Shown here: positions 24,187 to 31,773 of the stretch, one piece after another
How the letters are laid out: the number at the start of each line of letters is the position of its first letter
Position numbering within the stretch: position 1 is the first letter of the stretch
NCBI RefSeq assembly: GCF_020010925.1
Contig: NZ_JAGJBZ010000003.1
Span: forward strand, 558,001-622,000
Length of the DNA stretch: 64,000 nucleotides
Source of the DNA: Streptomyces griseiscabiei
GTDB lineage: Bacteria; Actinomycetota; Actinomycetes; Streptomycetales; Streptomycetaceae
Direction: 5' to 3'
Position numbers and translations under genes: made by a program
Notes under the pieces: generated by a model
What the model saw: only the letters and a program-made list of their open reading frames with translations
Database searches by the model: none
Told to the model about the DNA's origin: nothing

Positions 24187-25007
24187 GTCACACCCCCGTC
24201 GTTCCCGTTCCCGATGCCGTTCCCGATTCCGTTCCCGGCCGCGCCGGCGTCCCGTTCCAGCCCCGCCATATGGGCCGCCACCCCCTGCGCCGACGGCCGC
24301 ACCAACTCGCCGCTGACCCGCCCGTCGACCAGGAACACCACCCGGTCCGCGTAGGACGCGGCCACCGGATCGTGGGTGACCATCACCGTGGTCTGCCCCT
24401 CCCGGTCCACCAACTCCCGCAGCAGGCACAGCACTTCACGGCTGGTCGTGGTGTCCAGCGCCCCGGTGGGCTCGTCGCCGAAGAGGACGGCGGGGCGGGT
24501 GATCAGCGCCCGGGCCAGCGCGACCCGCTGCTGCTGCCCGCCGGACAGCTGGGCCGGCCGGTGCCCCGCCCGCTCGGCCAGCCCCACCCGGGCCAGCGCC
24601 TCGCGCACCGCCCCGCGCGAGGGGCGCCGCCGGGCGAGCCGCAGCGGCAGGGCGACGTTCTGCGCGGCGGTGAGGGAGGGCAGCAGATTGAACGACTGGA
24701 ACACGAACCCGATCCGCTCCCGCCGCAGCAGCGTCAGCCGCCGCTCGCCCAGCCCGGCCAGCTCCACCCCGTCGACCCGCACGGTCCCGCCCGACGGCCG
24801 GTCCAGCCCCGCCGCACACTGCAGCAGCGTCGACTTCCCCGACCCCGAGGGCCCCATCACCGCCGTGAAGGTCCCGGCCCCGAAGTCCAGATCCACCCCG
24901 TCGAGGGCGACGACCTCCCCGTACGACCGCCGCAGGCCCCGTACGCGTACCGCCGCGAGCCCCGTCCTGCCTGTCGCTGTTGCCTCTGTTGCCCCTGTCG
25001 TGGTCAT
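24180..25007 (-). CDS. ABC transporter ATP-binding protein (MacB type)
   Basis: A 275-residue ATPase with Walker A GPSGSGKSTLL, Q-loop VFQSFNLLPSL, signature LSGGQQQRVALARAL, Walker B VLFGDEPTGALD and H-loop VTHD. The start ATG at 25007 is followed by a Thr/Ala-rich leader before the domain. The C terminus has a short GNGIGNGIGNGN run encoded by a repeated CCGTTCCCGAT/GCCGTTCCCG unit (plus strand about 24,202-24,240) and is variable in nature. It overlaps the permease start by seven bases. The upstream gap to the divergent DUF2786 gene is 124 bp and holds their promoters. Confidence 0.92.
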   Translation of the reverse strand: MTTTGATEATATGRTGLAAVRVRGLRRSYGEVVALDGVDLDFGAGTFTAVMGPSGSGKSTLLQCAAGLDRPSGGTVRVDGVELAGLGERRLTLLRRERIGFVFQSFNLLPSLTAAQNVALPLRLARRRPSRGAVREALARVGLAERAGHRPAQLSGGQQQRVALARALITRPAVLFGDEPTGALDTTTSREVLCLLRELVDREGQTTVMVTHDPVAASYADRVVFLVDGRVSGELVRPSAQGVAAHMAGLERDAGAAGNGIGNGIGNGNDGGVTC

Positions 25008-25131
25008 GCTCCAAGCGAACCGTCCGCGCCCCGCCCGCACACGACCACTGGAGGGCGTCCCGGGGGTAGGGCCGGCCCTACCCCCTCGGGGCCTGTCGTC
25101 GCCTTCCCCGCCCCATGACACGATCGAACGC

Positions 25132-26313
25132 GTGAGTACGACCAGCACGGTGGACCGCGCCTTCGAGGCGGCCCTGTACGCCGACACCGACGCCGCCCTC
25201 GACACCGGGGCCTCCCTGCTCGCCGCCGACCCCGCGGCCGACGCGGAACTCGCCCGGCGCGGACGGGAGTTCGTCGCCGGGGCCTGGCGGCGCCACTGGC
25301 AGCCCGCCGACGTCGTACGGTTCACCCGGCGCGAGCTGGAGGACGAGCACGTCCATCTCCTCGCCCGGCTCGTCGTCGCGGAGCACGAGGAGCGGCGGGC
25401 GCCGGCCGGCCCCCGCTGGACCGCGCAGCTCGACGAGGTCAGGGAACTGGCGGACGCCCACCCCTCCCGAGCGGACCGTTTCACCCACGCCACCACGGCC
25501 CTGGAGCTGTACCGCCTCCTCCTGCGCCTGCCCACGCTGGAACCCCTGGACCGCCCCCGGGACCCCGGTCCGGCCACCCGGAACCACCCCGAGTCCCGCA
25601 TGCTCGGCCGGATCCGCGCGCTCCTCGCCAAGGCGGAGGCGACCGGGTTCCCCGAGGAGGCGGAGGCGCTCAGCGCGAAGGCGCAGGAGCTGATGGCACG
25701 GCACAGCATCGACGAGGCGCTGCTCGCGGCGCGCACGCCCGGCGCGAACGCACCCGGCGCGTGCCGGATCGGCGTCGACGCGCCCTACGAGACGGCCAAG
25801 GCGGTGCTCCTGGACGCCGTGGCCCGGGCCAACCGCTGCGAGGCCGTCTGGAACGAGGCCCTCGGCTTCTCCACGGTCGTCGGTTTCGAGGCCGACCTGG
25901 AGGTGGTCGAGCTGCTGTACACCTCGCTGCTGGTGCAGGCCACCACCGCCATGACGAAGGCGGAGGCGGCCCAGCGCAAGGGCGGCCGCAAGCGGACCAA
26001 GACCTTCCGGCAGTCCTTCCTGGCCGCCTACGCCCATCGCATAGGGGACCGGCTGGCCGAGGTCGCCGAGGCCCAGGTCGCCGAGGCGGAGGCCGAGAGC
26101 GCGGGCGCGGGCGGGGCGGGCGGCGCCCCCGAGCCGGATCTGCTGCCCGTCCTCGCCGCCCGCGATGTCGCCGTCCGTGAGCAGTTCAGCCAGATGTTCC
26201 CGGACACGGTCACCACCCGCGTCCGGGGCGTCAGCGACCTGGCCGGCTGGCAGCAGGGCGCGGCGGCAGCGGACCGCGCCCAGGTCCGGGCACGACCCCG
26301 GCTCCCGTCCTGA
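25132..26313 (+). CDS. DUF2786 domain protein
   Basis: A 393-residue protein starting at GTG 25132. Residues about 155-195 form the DUF2786 motif (RIRALLAKAEATGFPEEAEA then LSAKAQELMARHSID). The rest is helical, with an Arg/Lys-rich patch (QRKGGRKRTKTFRQSFLAAY, about 282-301) that could bind nucleic acid. DUF2786 proteins occur widely in phages and actinobacteria with no established function. Here the domain lies in the middle of a larger protein. I found no catalytic signature. The gene stands alone, with promoter space shared with the divergent ABC exporter and a hairpin after it. Confidence 0.8.
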   Translation: MSTTSTVDRAFEAALYADTDAALDTGASLLAADPAADAELARRGREFVAGAWRRHWQPADVVRFTRRELEDEHVHLLARLVVAEHEERRAPAGPRWTAQLDEVRELADAHPSRADRFTHATTALELYRLLLRLPTLEPLDRPRDPGPATRNHPESRMLGRIRALLAKAEATGFPEEAEALSAKAQELMARHSIDEALLAARTPGANAPGACRIGVDAPYETAKAVLLDAVARANRCEAVWNEALGFSTVVGFEADLEVVELLYTSLLVQATTAMTKAEAAQRKGGRKRTKTFRQSFLAAYAHRIGDRLAEVAEAQVAEAEAESAGAGGAGGAPEPDLLPVLAARDVAVREQFSQMFPDTVTTRVRGVSDLAGWQQGAAAADRAQVRARPRLPS

Positions 26314-26320
26314 ACCACGC

Positions 26321-26346
26321 GCGCCCGGCGGCTGCCGCCCGGTGCG
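26321..26346. terminator. Hairpin between the convergent DUF2786 and DUF4232 genes
   Basis: A GCGC-CCGGCGG-CTG-CCGCCCGG-TGCGC imperfect stem lies between the two convergent stop codons and could serve both genes. Confidence 0.55.
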
Positions 26347-26355
26347 CCGGTCGGC

Positions 26356-26916
26356 TCAGTCCCCCGCGGGCAGGAACGGCCCCACCGTCGCGTTCAGGGT
26401 GCTCTCGGACTTGACCGCGACCTCGGGGTCCGGCCACTTGAAGCTGCTGACCTTGCTGTCTCCGGGCAGGGTGAGCTTCAGCTGGTCGACCGCGGCGCTC
26501 TTCTCGGTGTCACCGGCGGCCCCGCGCACATACGCCACGGTGAAGGTCATCGACTGACCGCCCGCCAGCGTCACCTCGGTGTCCTGGGACGCGCCCTCCT
26601 GCGGCTGCAGCGCCCAGGACTTGTCGCCGGCGACCAGGTCGACCCCGGCGATCCCCTTCAGCGTGCAGGCGGTGTTGCCCTTGTTGGTGACGGTGACCGG
26701 TACGGCCCCCTCGTCGCCGGCGGCCGGCGCCGCACTGCTGGGCCCCACCTCGAAGCCGGCCTGCGCGGCCGTACAGGCGGCGCCCTTCCCGCTGTCGGCG
26801 GTGGCCGCGCCGGTCTTGCCGTCGTCACCCCCGCCGCTCTCGTCGCTTCCGCCGCAGGCGGTCAGTGTGAGGGCCGCGAGGAGAGCGGCGGCGATGGCGG
26901 TCGGAGCGGTGCGCAT
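26356..26916 (-). CDS. DUF4232 lipoprotein
   Basis: A 186-residue putative lipoprotein beginning MRTAPTAIAAALLAALTLTA with a lipobox Cys (TACGG) near residue 21. An Asp/Gly linker follows, then a DUF4232-type beta-sandwich (about 45-185) with its two cysteines (AACTAAQAGF and TACTLKGIAG) and the GQSMTFTVAY strand. Such proteins are anchored on the outer face of the membrane; no activity has been assigned to the family to my knowledge. The ATG at 26916 starts the signal peptide. The neighbouring gene 206 bp upstream encodes another small lipoprotein in the same direction. Confidence 0.82.
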   Translation of the reverse strand: MRTAPTAIAAALLAALTLTACGGSDESGGGDDGKTGAATADSGKGAACTAAQAGFEVGPSSAAPAAGDEGAVPVTVTNKGNTACTLKGIAGVDLVAGDKSWALQPQEGASQDTEVTLAGGQSMTFTVAYVRGAAGDTEKSAAVDQLKLTLPGDSKVSSFKWPDPEVAVKSESTLNATVGPFLPAGD

Positions 26917-27121
26917 GGAGTTCCCGGTGGAGTTCGTGGCTGTCGGAGCACAGCCGATGGCGATGTGACGTACGAACGGGCCACGCGACCCACAGGTTCC
27001 ACGGCCCGTCCGACACATGATCTACGACCGGAGCGCGGAGCGAGACCCGTTCCACGCCCCACCACCCCACCATGCGCCCGCACCCCGGCGCTCACGCCCC
27101 GCACGCGGGCTCGCGCGCCGC

Positions 27122-27706
27122 CTACGACCCGGCGCTCGCCGTCGGCAGATCGGTCGGCAGCCCGGACGGCATCGACCCGTCGGCCTTCTGGAACGTCTCC
27201 TTGCCGACGGCGCCCTCCCAGGTGATCGTGAGGGACTTGGCGCCGACCTTGTCGACCATGCCCTCGGTGCGGTCGTCGCTGCCGTCCTGGCACGTGAGGG
27301 CGATCATCTGCATGTCCGCCGCGTCGGAGACCTTCCCGCTGCACACCGAGGTGCCCACGAACACGGCGACCTCGGCACCGTTGACGAACAGGGCGACCGG
27401 CTTGCCCCCGGTCGTGGCCAGCCAGTTGCCCTGCAGTTCGGTCTCGGTACCGGAGGAGTCCCCGGAGCCGCCGCCGTCCGTGCCGTCCGACGGTGTCGGA
27501 CCGGCCGACGAGTCCTTCGCCCCGGAGCCACCGCCGTCGTCGCCGCCGCCACTGCACCCGGTCAGCACGAGCGCCGCCGTGAGCCCGGCCGCCACGGCCG
27601 CGACGCGCATCCGCCGACGCGCGGAGGAGGAGGCCCCGGCCACGGGCTCGACCGGCCCCGCCGTCGTCCCTGTCATCGCCGTAGTCGCCGTAGTCGCCGT
27701 AGTCAC
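27122..27706 (-). CDS. Small lipoprotein of unknown function
   Basis: A 194-residue protein with a long N-terminal region, a hydrophobic core and a lipobox (RVAAVAAGLTAALVLTGCSGG, Cys near residue 51), then a Gly/Asp/Ser-rich linker and a folded C-terminal ~100 residues with two cysteines (SVCSG, LTCQD) that could pair. The likely start is GTG 27706 behind GGGAG; the first ten codons are a triplicated GTGACTACG-like unit encoding MTTATTATTA. ATG 27676 would skip this and is possible. I do not recognise the C-terminal domain. Expression could be independent of the ribosomal-protein gene rpsN that follows on the same strand upstream. Confidence 0.7.
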   Translation of the reverse strand: MTTATTATTAMTGTTAGPVEPVAGASSSARRRMRVAAVAAGLTAALVLTGCSGGGDDGGGSGAKDSSAGPTPSDGTDGGGSGDSSGTETELQGNWLATTGGKPVALFVNGAEVAVFVGTSVCSGKVSDAADMQMIALTCQDGSDDRTEGMVDKVGAKSLTITWEGAVGKETFQKADGSMPSGLPTDLPTASAGS

Positions 27707-27833
27707 TGGAGGTCTCCCAAAGCTGTGGCCGGATCCGGTCGCCGCGCCGACAGCGGCAAGCTACCAGCCACGGCTCTGCGGCAGACGGCCGGGAACTGTG
27801 AGGACTCCGAGGACGACAGGGACGCCCCGCTCG

Positions 27834-28139
27834 CTACCAGGACGACTTGCGCACCCCCGGCAGAAACCCGGCGTGCGCCTGCTCCCGCAGACTCACCCGG
27901 GACAGCCCGAACGTCCGGAAGTACCCCCGGGGCCGCCCGTCCACCTGGTCCCGGTTGCGGACCCGGGTCGCGCTGGCGTCGCGCGGCTGGGCGCGCAACT
28001 CCCGTTCCGCGGCCTCGCGTTCGGTGTCCGTGGCGGACGGCCGCCGGATGATCTCCTTCAGCTCGGCCCGCCGCTCGGCGTACCGCGCGACGATCTCCCG
28101 GCGCCTGTCGTTCTTCGCGATCTTGCTCTTCTTCGCCAT
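27834..28139 (-). CDS. rpsN: 30S ribosomal protein S14, zinc-independent paralogue
   Basis: A 101-residue S14 of the long, cysteine-free form ([17 protein letters not shown]... ending [10 protein letters not shown]). The C-terminal [19 protein letters not shown] region is diagnostic. The absence of the CxxC-X12-CxxC zinc knuckle marks it as the C-minus paralogue that substitutes for zinc-binding S14 when zinc is limiting. Its ATG overlaps the stop codon of rpmB by one base, so both come from one mRNA that reads away from the Zur-like box at 28409. Its place in this cassette with other C-minus ribosomal proteins agrees with Zur control, as known for Streptomyces. Confidence 0.95.
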   Translation of the reverse strand: MAKKSKIAKNDRRREIVARYAERRAELKEIIRRPSATDTEREAAERELRAQPRDASATRVRNRDQVDGRPRGYFRTFGLSRVSLREQAHAGFLPGVRKSSW

Positions 28140-28375
28140 CAGACCCGCACCCCCCGGGCGCGGATCCGCGCGACCGCGGCCTCGACGCCGATGACGTCCA
28201 CGGTCTTGATCCCCTTCGTGCTCAGCCGGAGCCGCACATGGCGGTTCTCGCTGGGCAGCCAGTAGCGCTTGGACTGGATGTTGGGGTCGAAACGGCGGGA
28301 CGTACGCCGATGGGAGTGCGAGATGCGGTTGCCGAAGCCGGGACGGGCTCCGGTCAGCATGCAGTGGGCGGACAA
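28139..28375 (-). CDS. rpmB: 50S ribosomal protein L28, zinc-independent paralogue
   Basis: A 78-residue L28 with the family's [20 protein letters not shown] core and [14 protein letters not shown]. Zinc-binding L28 has paired CxxC motifs; here only the first Cys (C5, SAHCMLTG) survives, and the second position and the C-terminal pair are lost, so it cannot form the Cys4 site. It begins 33 bp from the Zur-like box and is followed by rpsN with a one-base overlap. Its role is to replace the zinc form on the large subunit under zinc starvation. Confidence 0.95.
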   Translation of the reverse strand: MSAHCMLTGARPGFGNRISHSHRRTSRRFDPNIQSKRYWLPSENRHVRLRLSTKGIKTVDVIGVEAAVARIRARGVRV

Positions 28376-28408
28376 GGTGACGCACCTCTCTCGATCAGGC
28401 AGTGCAAA

Positions 28409-28423
28409 TGGAATTCATTTTCA
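28409..28423. promoter_or_regulatory. Zur-like box between the divergent zinc-free ribosomal-protein operons
   Basis: TGGAATTCATTTTCA is a 7-1-7 imperfect palindrome (5 of 7 pairs) of the form I recall for Streptomyces Zur sites. It lies in the only AT-rich stretch of the intergenic region, 14 bp from the rpmG start and 34 bp from rpmB, so one repressor dimer could shut both operons. Confidence 0.8.
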
Positions 28424-28436
28424 GTAAGATACCAGC

Positions 28437-28601
28437 ATGGCACGCAACGAACTCCGCCCGGTCGTCAAACTCCGGTCCATGGCCGGCACCGGATACACCT
28501 ACGTCACCCGCAAGAACCGCCGGAACGACCCGGACCGGCTGACGCTGCGCAAGTTCGACCCGAGGGCCGGCCGCCACGTCGACTTCCGAGAGGAGCGCTG
28601 A
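28437..28601 (+). CDS. rpmG: 50S ribosomal protein L33, zinc-independent paralogue
   Basis: A 54-residue L33 ([20 protein letters not shown] start, [20 protein letters not shown] end). It matches the family in [16 protein letters not shown] but has no cysteine, so it lacks the zinc ribbon of the normal form. The ATG is 14 bp past the Zur-like box, and the leader between is too short and AT-rich to hold a clear Shine-Dalgarno sequence, so translation may be leaderless. It heads the plus-strand operon rpmG-rpmE2-CobW-like-rpsR. Confidence 0.93.
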   Translation: MARNELRPVVKLRSMAGTGYTYVTRKNRRNDPDRLTLRKFDPRAGRHVDFREER

Positions 28602-28606
28602 CCGCG

Positions 28607-28900
28607 ATGAAGAAGGACATCCACCCGTCGTACGGACCTGTCGTCTTCCGGGACCGCGCCGCGAACCACACCTTCCTCACCCGCTCGACGATGACGAGCG
28701 CGAAGACGATCGAGTGGGAGGACGGCAACACCTACCCCGTGGTCGACGTCGAGATCTCGAACGTCAGCCACCCCTTCTACACCGGCACCGCCCGCGTCCT
28801 GGACACGGCGGGCCGCGTCGAGAAGTTCGAGAAGCGGTACGGCGCCAGGAACTCCGCGGCGACCGGTGCGACCGGGGCGACCGGGAAGAAGCGGGGCTGA
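28607..28900 (+). CDS. rpmE2: 50S ribosomal protein L31 type B, zinc-independent
   Basis: A 97-residue type B L31: [20 protein letters not shown] with TRSTM, then [16 protein letters not shown] and a C-terminal basic tail. Type A L31 has a CxxC pair; here there is no cysteine. It starts five bases after rpmG, so it is probably translated by coupling. It replaces zinc L31 on the ribosome under zinc depletion, which also releases the zinc held in type A copies. The C-terminal GATGATGKK tail is variable. Confidence 0.94.
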   Translation: MKKDIHPSYGPVVFRDRAANHTFLTRSTMTSAKTIEWEDGNTYPVVDVEISNVSHPFYTGTARVLDTAGRVEKFEKRYGARNSAATGATGATGKKRG

Positions 28901-28905
28901 CCGAC

Positions 28906-30156
28906 GTGACCCAGCTGTCTGTCGCGATCGTCGGCGGCCTGCATGCCGACGCCCGGCGGGCCGCCGTCGAGGCGCTGCTCGCCGGGGTCCCGGGCAGCGT
29001 CGCGCTGCACCACGACCTCTCCACCGCCGGTGACGGTCCGGACGCCAAGGTCGTCCGGACCGTCCGGGACGCCGCGGGTCTCATCTCCACCGGTGAGACC
29101 CCGCTCGTCAACGACTGCGCCTGCTGCGCGCTGCGCGAGGACCTCGTCCCCGAACTGGAGCGCTTCGCCGACGCGGGTCTGACCCGCCTCGCCGTCGTCG
29201 AGCTCTGGGACTCGGTCGAACCGAAGGCGATGGCCGAGGTGGTCGCGGCGAGCGGTCTCCGCCTCACCTCGGTGATCACCGCCGTCGACCCGGCCCTCCT
29301 CCTGCCCTACCTCGGCAACGGCGACGACCTCGCCGACCGCGGCCTCGCCGCCGCCTCCACCGACCAGCGCACGGTCGCCGACACCTTCGCCCGCCAGCTC
29401 GAATACGCCCCGGTCCTCGCCGTACTGGACTCGCCGGAGGCCGACGACGAGGACAGGGCGTTGCTGGCCCAGCTCCACCCGACGGCCCAGCGGGTGCCCA
29501 TCGGCTACGGGCGCCGTGCCCCCGAGGTGGCCGCAGGCCCCGAAAGGGGCGCGGGGAACTGCGCGACCAGCCCCAACGCACCCGCACTCGACAACGCACC
29601 CCCACCCCTACGGCGCTCCCCGGCCCTGCTGGCCGCCGCCTTCACCGGCTTCGACGTGGACGCGGCGGCAGCCGCCCAGCACCCCGCCAGCGCCCTCCTC
29701 CCCACCGACGCCGACGAGCACGGCGTCACCACCCTCGTCTGGCACCGCCACCGCCCCTTCCACCCGGAACGCCTCTACGAGGCACTCGAAGACCTCTGCT
29801 GCGCCGCCGCCCGCAGCCGGGGCCGCTTCTGGCTGGCCGAACGCCCCGACACCCTGCTCCACTGGGACGCCGCCGGCGGCGCCCTCTGCGTGGAGTCGGT
29901 CGGCCCGTGGCTCGCCTCGCTCCCGGACGCCGCCTGGGACCTGGTGCCCCCGGTCCGCCGGGCCGCCGCCTCCCTCGACTGGCACCCGGAGCACGGCGAC
30001 CGCTGCCAGCACCTCGTCTTCACCTCGCCGGGCCTGGACCGCGACGGACTCGAACGGCTCCTGGAGTCCTGCCTGCTCACCGACGCCGAGTACGCCGCGG
30101 GCCGCGCCGCCTGGGAACGGCTGCCGCGCCCCTTCGACACCTTCCTGGAGGTCTGA
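28906..30156 (+). CDS. CobW/G3E-family protein with a CxCC metal motif and degenerate P-loop
   Basis: A 416-residue protein of the G3E/CobW superfamily. It has the metal motif CACC (Cys71, Cys73, Cys74, in NDCACCALRED), the VVELWDSVEP and ITAVDPALLL segments of the GTPase domain, and a CobW_C region with HRHRPFHPERLYEAL (about 285-299). G3E zinc chaperones use GTP to load metal into targets. Here the P-loop GxxGxGK[ST] is missing: the equivalent segment reads IVGGLHADARRAAVEALL, with no Lys. Start GTG 28906 follows rpmE2 by five bases, and rpsR follows seven bases after the stop. About 30 residues at 205-235 are encoded by a captured copy of the repeat element and probably form a loop between the two domains. 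Confidence 0.85.
   Translation: MTQLSVAIVGGLHADARRAAVEALLAGVPGSVALHHDLSTAGDGPDAKVVRTVRDAAGLISTGETPLVNDCACCALREDLVPELERFADAGLTRLAVVELWDSVEPKAMAEVVAASGLRLTSVITAVDPALLLPYLGNGDDLADRGLAAASTDQRTVADTFARQLEYAPVLAVLDSPEADDEDRALLAQLHPTAQRVPIGYGRRAPEVAAGPERGAGNCATSPNAPALDNAPPPLRRSPALLAAAFTGFDVDAAAAAQHPASALLPTDADEHGVTTLVWHRHRPFHPERLYEALEDLCCAAARSRGRFWLAERPDTLLHWDAAGGALCVESVGPWLASLPDAAWDLVPPVRRAAASLDWHPEHGDRCQHLVFTSPGLDRDGLERLLESCLLTDAEYAAGRAAWERLPRPFDTFLEV
29540..29572 (+). repeat. Repeat-element core captured in frame in the CobW-like gene
   Basis: GAAAGGGGCGCGGGGAACTG then CGCGACCAGCCCC matches the core of the 3'-end element copies. Here it is translated in a different frame from the AfsR copy (ERGAGNCATSP) without disrupting the reading frame, and is followed by CCCGCAC and GCCCCCACCCC-like blocks as in the intergenic copies. 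Confidence 0.85.
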
Positions 30157-30162
30157 ACCGCC

Positions 30163-30396
30163 ATGCCCCGCAAGCCGGAGCGCAAGCCCGCCAAGTCCCG
30201 CCCCAACCCGCTGGACCAGGCGAAGATCACCTACATCGACTACAAGGACACCGACCTGCTGCGGCGGTTCATCTCGGACCGGGGCAAGATCCGCAGCCGC
30301 CGCGTCACCCGCGTCACCGCCCAGCAGCAGCGGCAGCTCGCCCGCGCCATCAAGAACGCCCGCGAGATGGCCCTCCTGCCGTACGCCACCCGCTGA
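30163..30396 (+). CDS. rpsR: 30S ribosomal protein S18, zinc-independent paralogue
   Basis: A 77-residue S18 ([20 protein letters not shown], then [20 protein letters not shown], ending [12 protein letters not shown]). Actinobacterial zinc-binding S18 has CxxC pairs near its N terminus; this one has none. It is the last gene of the plus-strand zinc-starvation operon, seven bases after the CobW-like gene, and is followed by a 14-bp perfect hairpin. Like L28, L33, L31 and S14 here, it should replace its zinc-containing twin when Zur is inactive. Confidence 0.94.
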   Translation: MPRKPERKPAKSRPNPLDQAKITYIDYKDTDLLRRFISDRGKIRSRRVTRVTAQQQRQLARAIKNAREMALLPYATR

Positions 30397-30434
30397 CCGC
30401 CCTCACGCGCACGTCCAGCGACCACCCCCCACCC

Positions 30435-30467
30435 GGCCCCGGGGAGGCTCCACGCCTCCCCGGGGCC
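30435..30467 (+). terminator. Perfect hairpin terminator after rpsR
   Basis: GGCCCCGGGGAGGC, a TCCAC loop, and its exact complement give a 14-bp stem, 39 bp after the S18 stop codon. Confidence 0.85.
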
Positions 30468-30621
30468 GTACATTTCGCGCCAACCTGTGCACGCCGGGCC
30501 CCTCGCCCTGAACCGCCCGCATCCCCACCCCGTACGGAGGGACAGAGGCCCCGGACGGAACGAGATCGCCCAGCCGCACGTCTCACGGGTGCTGTAACCG
30601 CGGGGACACCCCTCGTGCACG

Positions 30622-30652
30622 TGCATCCGCCACGTGCATCCGCTCATGCATC
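30622..30652 (+). promoter_or_regulatory. TGCATC array upstream of the DUF397 gene
   Basis: TGCATC occurs at 30622-30627, 30635-30640 and 30647-30652 (spacings 13 and 12), on the coding strand 126 bp before the GTG. A similar array on the opposite strand precedes the ATPase gene of the same triad. The rest of the 30,397-30,777 gap has ACTGGC direct repeats (about 30,705-30,730) and no gene. Confidence 0.55.
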
Positions 30653-30777
30653 GGCACATGAACAAAGCTATGATCCGGGACAGTTGACCGCTGCACCACT
30701 GGCATTACTGGCATCACTGGCCACACCAGTGCCCATGCGCACCGAGCGCATCACTGCACCACCCCGGGGAGCGACCT

Positions 30778-31044
30778 GTGGACCACGACGTGTACGGCGT
30801 GGATGACGTGTACAACGGCATGGCCGCGACGGAGCTGACCCGGCTCCACGCGGTGGCCTGGCAGAAGAGCAGGCACAGCAACTCGCAGGGCAACTGCGTG
30901 GAGTTCGCCCGGCTGCCCGGCGGTGAGGTGGCGGTGCGCAACTCCCGCTTCCCCGACGGTCCGGCGCTCGTCTACACCCGCGCCGAGATCGAGGCGATGC
31001 TCCTGGGCATCAAGGACGGCGAGTTCGACCACCTGGTCGGATAG
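30778..31044 (+). CDS. DUF397 domain protein
   Basis: An 88-residue protein with a near-complete DUF397 domain: WQKSRHSNSQGNCVEFARL at about 29-47, EVAVRNSRFPDG, then a final helical stretch ending GEFDHLVG. DUF397 proteins accompany XRE-DUF5753 regulators in hundreds of Streptomyces loci and are thought to act as their partners, by analogy with WhiJ-type systems. GTG 30778 has GGGGAGCG upstream. The XRE and ATPase members of this triad lie nearby and, with it, form one small regulatory island. The TGCATC array upstream may be its control site. Confidence 0.85.
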   Translation: MDHDVYGVDDVYNGMAATELTRLHAVAWQKSRHSNSQGNCVEFARLPGGEVAVRNSRFPDGPALVYTRAEIEAMLLGIKDGEFDHLVG

Positions 31045-31146
31045 CCCCCGAGCGTCCCGGCCGGCCCCCGCCCGGCGGCCGGGAGTCCGGTGGGCCCACT
31101 GATGTGACACGCGTAGAACCGCGGCGCCGAAATGCGCCGCGGTTCG

Positions 31147-31662
31147 TCAGCGGGCGGACGGCGCGCAGGGTCCCGCGGCCACCTGGAACAGCGCCCACAC
31201 GACCTTGCCGCTGAGCGCGCCGCCCAGCGGATGCCAGCCCCAGCTGTCGGCGAACGAGTCGACCAGGAACAGCCCGCGCCCCGACTCCGCCGAGAAGTCC
31301 TCGGAGTCGCCCGCGACGGGACTGTCGTGACTGGGGTCGCGCACCGCGCACACCAGCCGCTCGGTCCACCGCATCAAGTGCAGCCGTACGGGCGGGTCCT
31401 GGGCCGGGCGCGTCCCGTTGGGCGTGGGCAGGCCGTGCCGCAGGGCGTTGGTGACGAGTTCCGAGACCACGAGGCAGACGTCGTCGAAGTGGTCGTCCAG
31501 CTTCCACTGGCCGAGTGTGCCCCGGGTGAACTGCCGTGCCTCGCGCACCGCTTCGTAGCGGGGCGGCAGCGCGCAGGACGCGGCGTTGGACACGGTCGCG
31601 GGATCAAGTGGCGGAAGCCCCTGCCGTAAGGGTTCGAGCATGGTCGATCCATTCGTCCCCAT
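31147..31662 (-). CDS. Anti-sigma-factor-like ATP-binding protein
   Basis: A 171-residue protein with a GHKL ATPase domain: CLVVSELVTNALRHGLP (N-box, about 67-83), a linker with CAVRDPS (about 110-116) and SAESGRGLFLVDSFADSWGW (about 129-148). This is the RsbW/SpoIIAB-like fold, without a kinase phosphoacceptor partner visible. The start ATG 31662 has GGGAG upstream, preceded by an array of GATGCA motifs on the plus strand (TGCATC on its coding strand). In Streptomyces these single-domain ATPases occur beside DUF397 and XRE genes; the partner may be an anti-anti-sigma factor elsewhere. Confidence 0.82.
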   Translation of the reverse strand: MGTNGSTMLEPLRQGLPPLDPATVSNAASCALPPRYEAVREARQFTRGTLGQWKLDDHFDDVCLVVSELVTNALRHGLPTPNGTRPAQDPPVRLHLMRWTERLVCAVRDPSHDSPVAGDSEDFSAESGRGLFLVDSFADSWGWHPLGGALSGKVVWALFQVAAGPCAPSAR

Positions 31663-31683
31663 GCGAGGCACTCCCGGGAGTTC

Positions 31684-31717
31684 GCGGTCGTTGCGATGCA
31701 GCGGTCGTTGCGATGCA
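31684..31717. repeat. Perfect 17-bp tandem duplication upstream of the anti-sigma-like gene
   Basis: GCGGTCGTTGCGATGCA occurs twice head to tail (31684-31700, 31701-31717). Each copy ends in GATGCA, so the duplication also copies a TGCATC motif of the array. Confidence 0.9.
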
Positions 31718-31742
31718 GCGGTGGCGCGGGACCATGGTTTCT

Positions 31743-31773
31743 GATGCGTACAGCAGATGCAAGGGCAGATGCA
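31743..31773 (-). promoter_or_regulatory. TGCATC array upstream of the anti-sigma-like gene
   Basis: On the minus strand, TGCATC-like motifs lie at 31773-31768, 31761-31756 and 31748-31743 (the last as CGCATC), spaced 12 and 13 bp, with two more in the 17-bp duplication. GTGCACGTGCATC at the distal end matches the distal end of the array upstream of the DUF397 gene. Confidence 0.55.

Noticed and set aside
29521..29625. Frameshift or pseudogene in the CobW-like gene at the inserted repeat
   Set aside because: The frame runs on through the repeat, and the CobW_C motifs after it are intact, so it is an insertion without loss of frame.
30397..30777. Small gene or sRNA in the gap after rpsR
   Set aside because: No frame with codon bias or good start was found; the terminator hairpin and TGCATC array account for what is visible.
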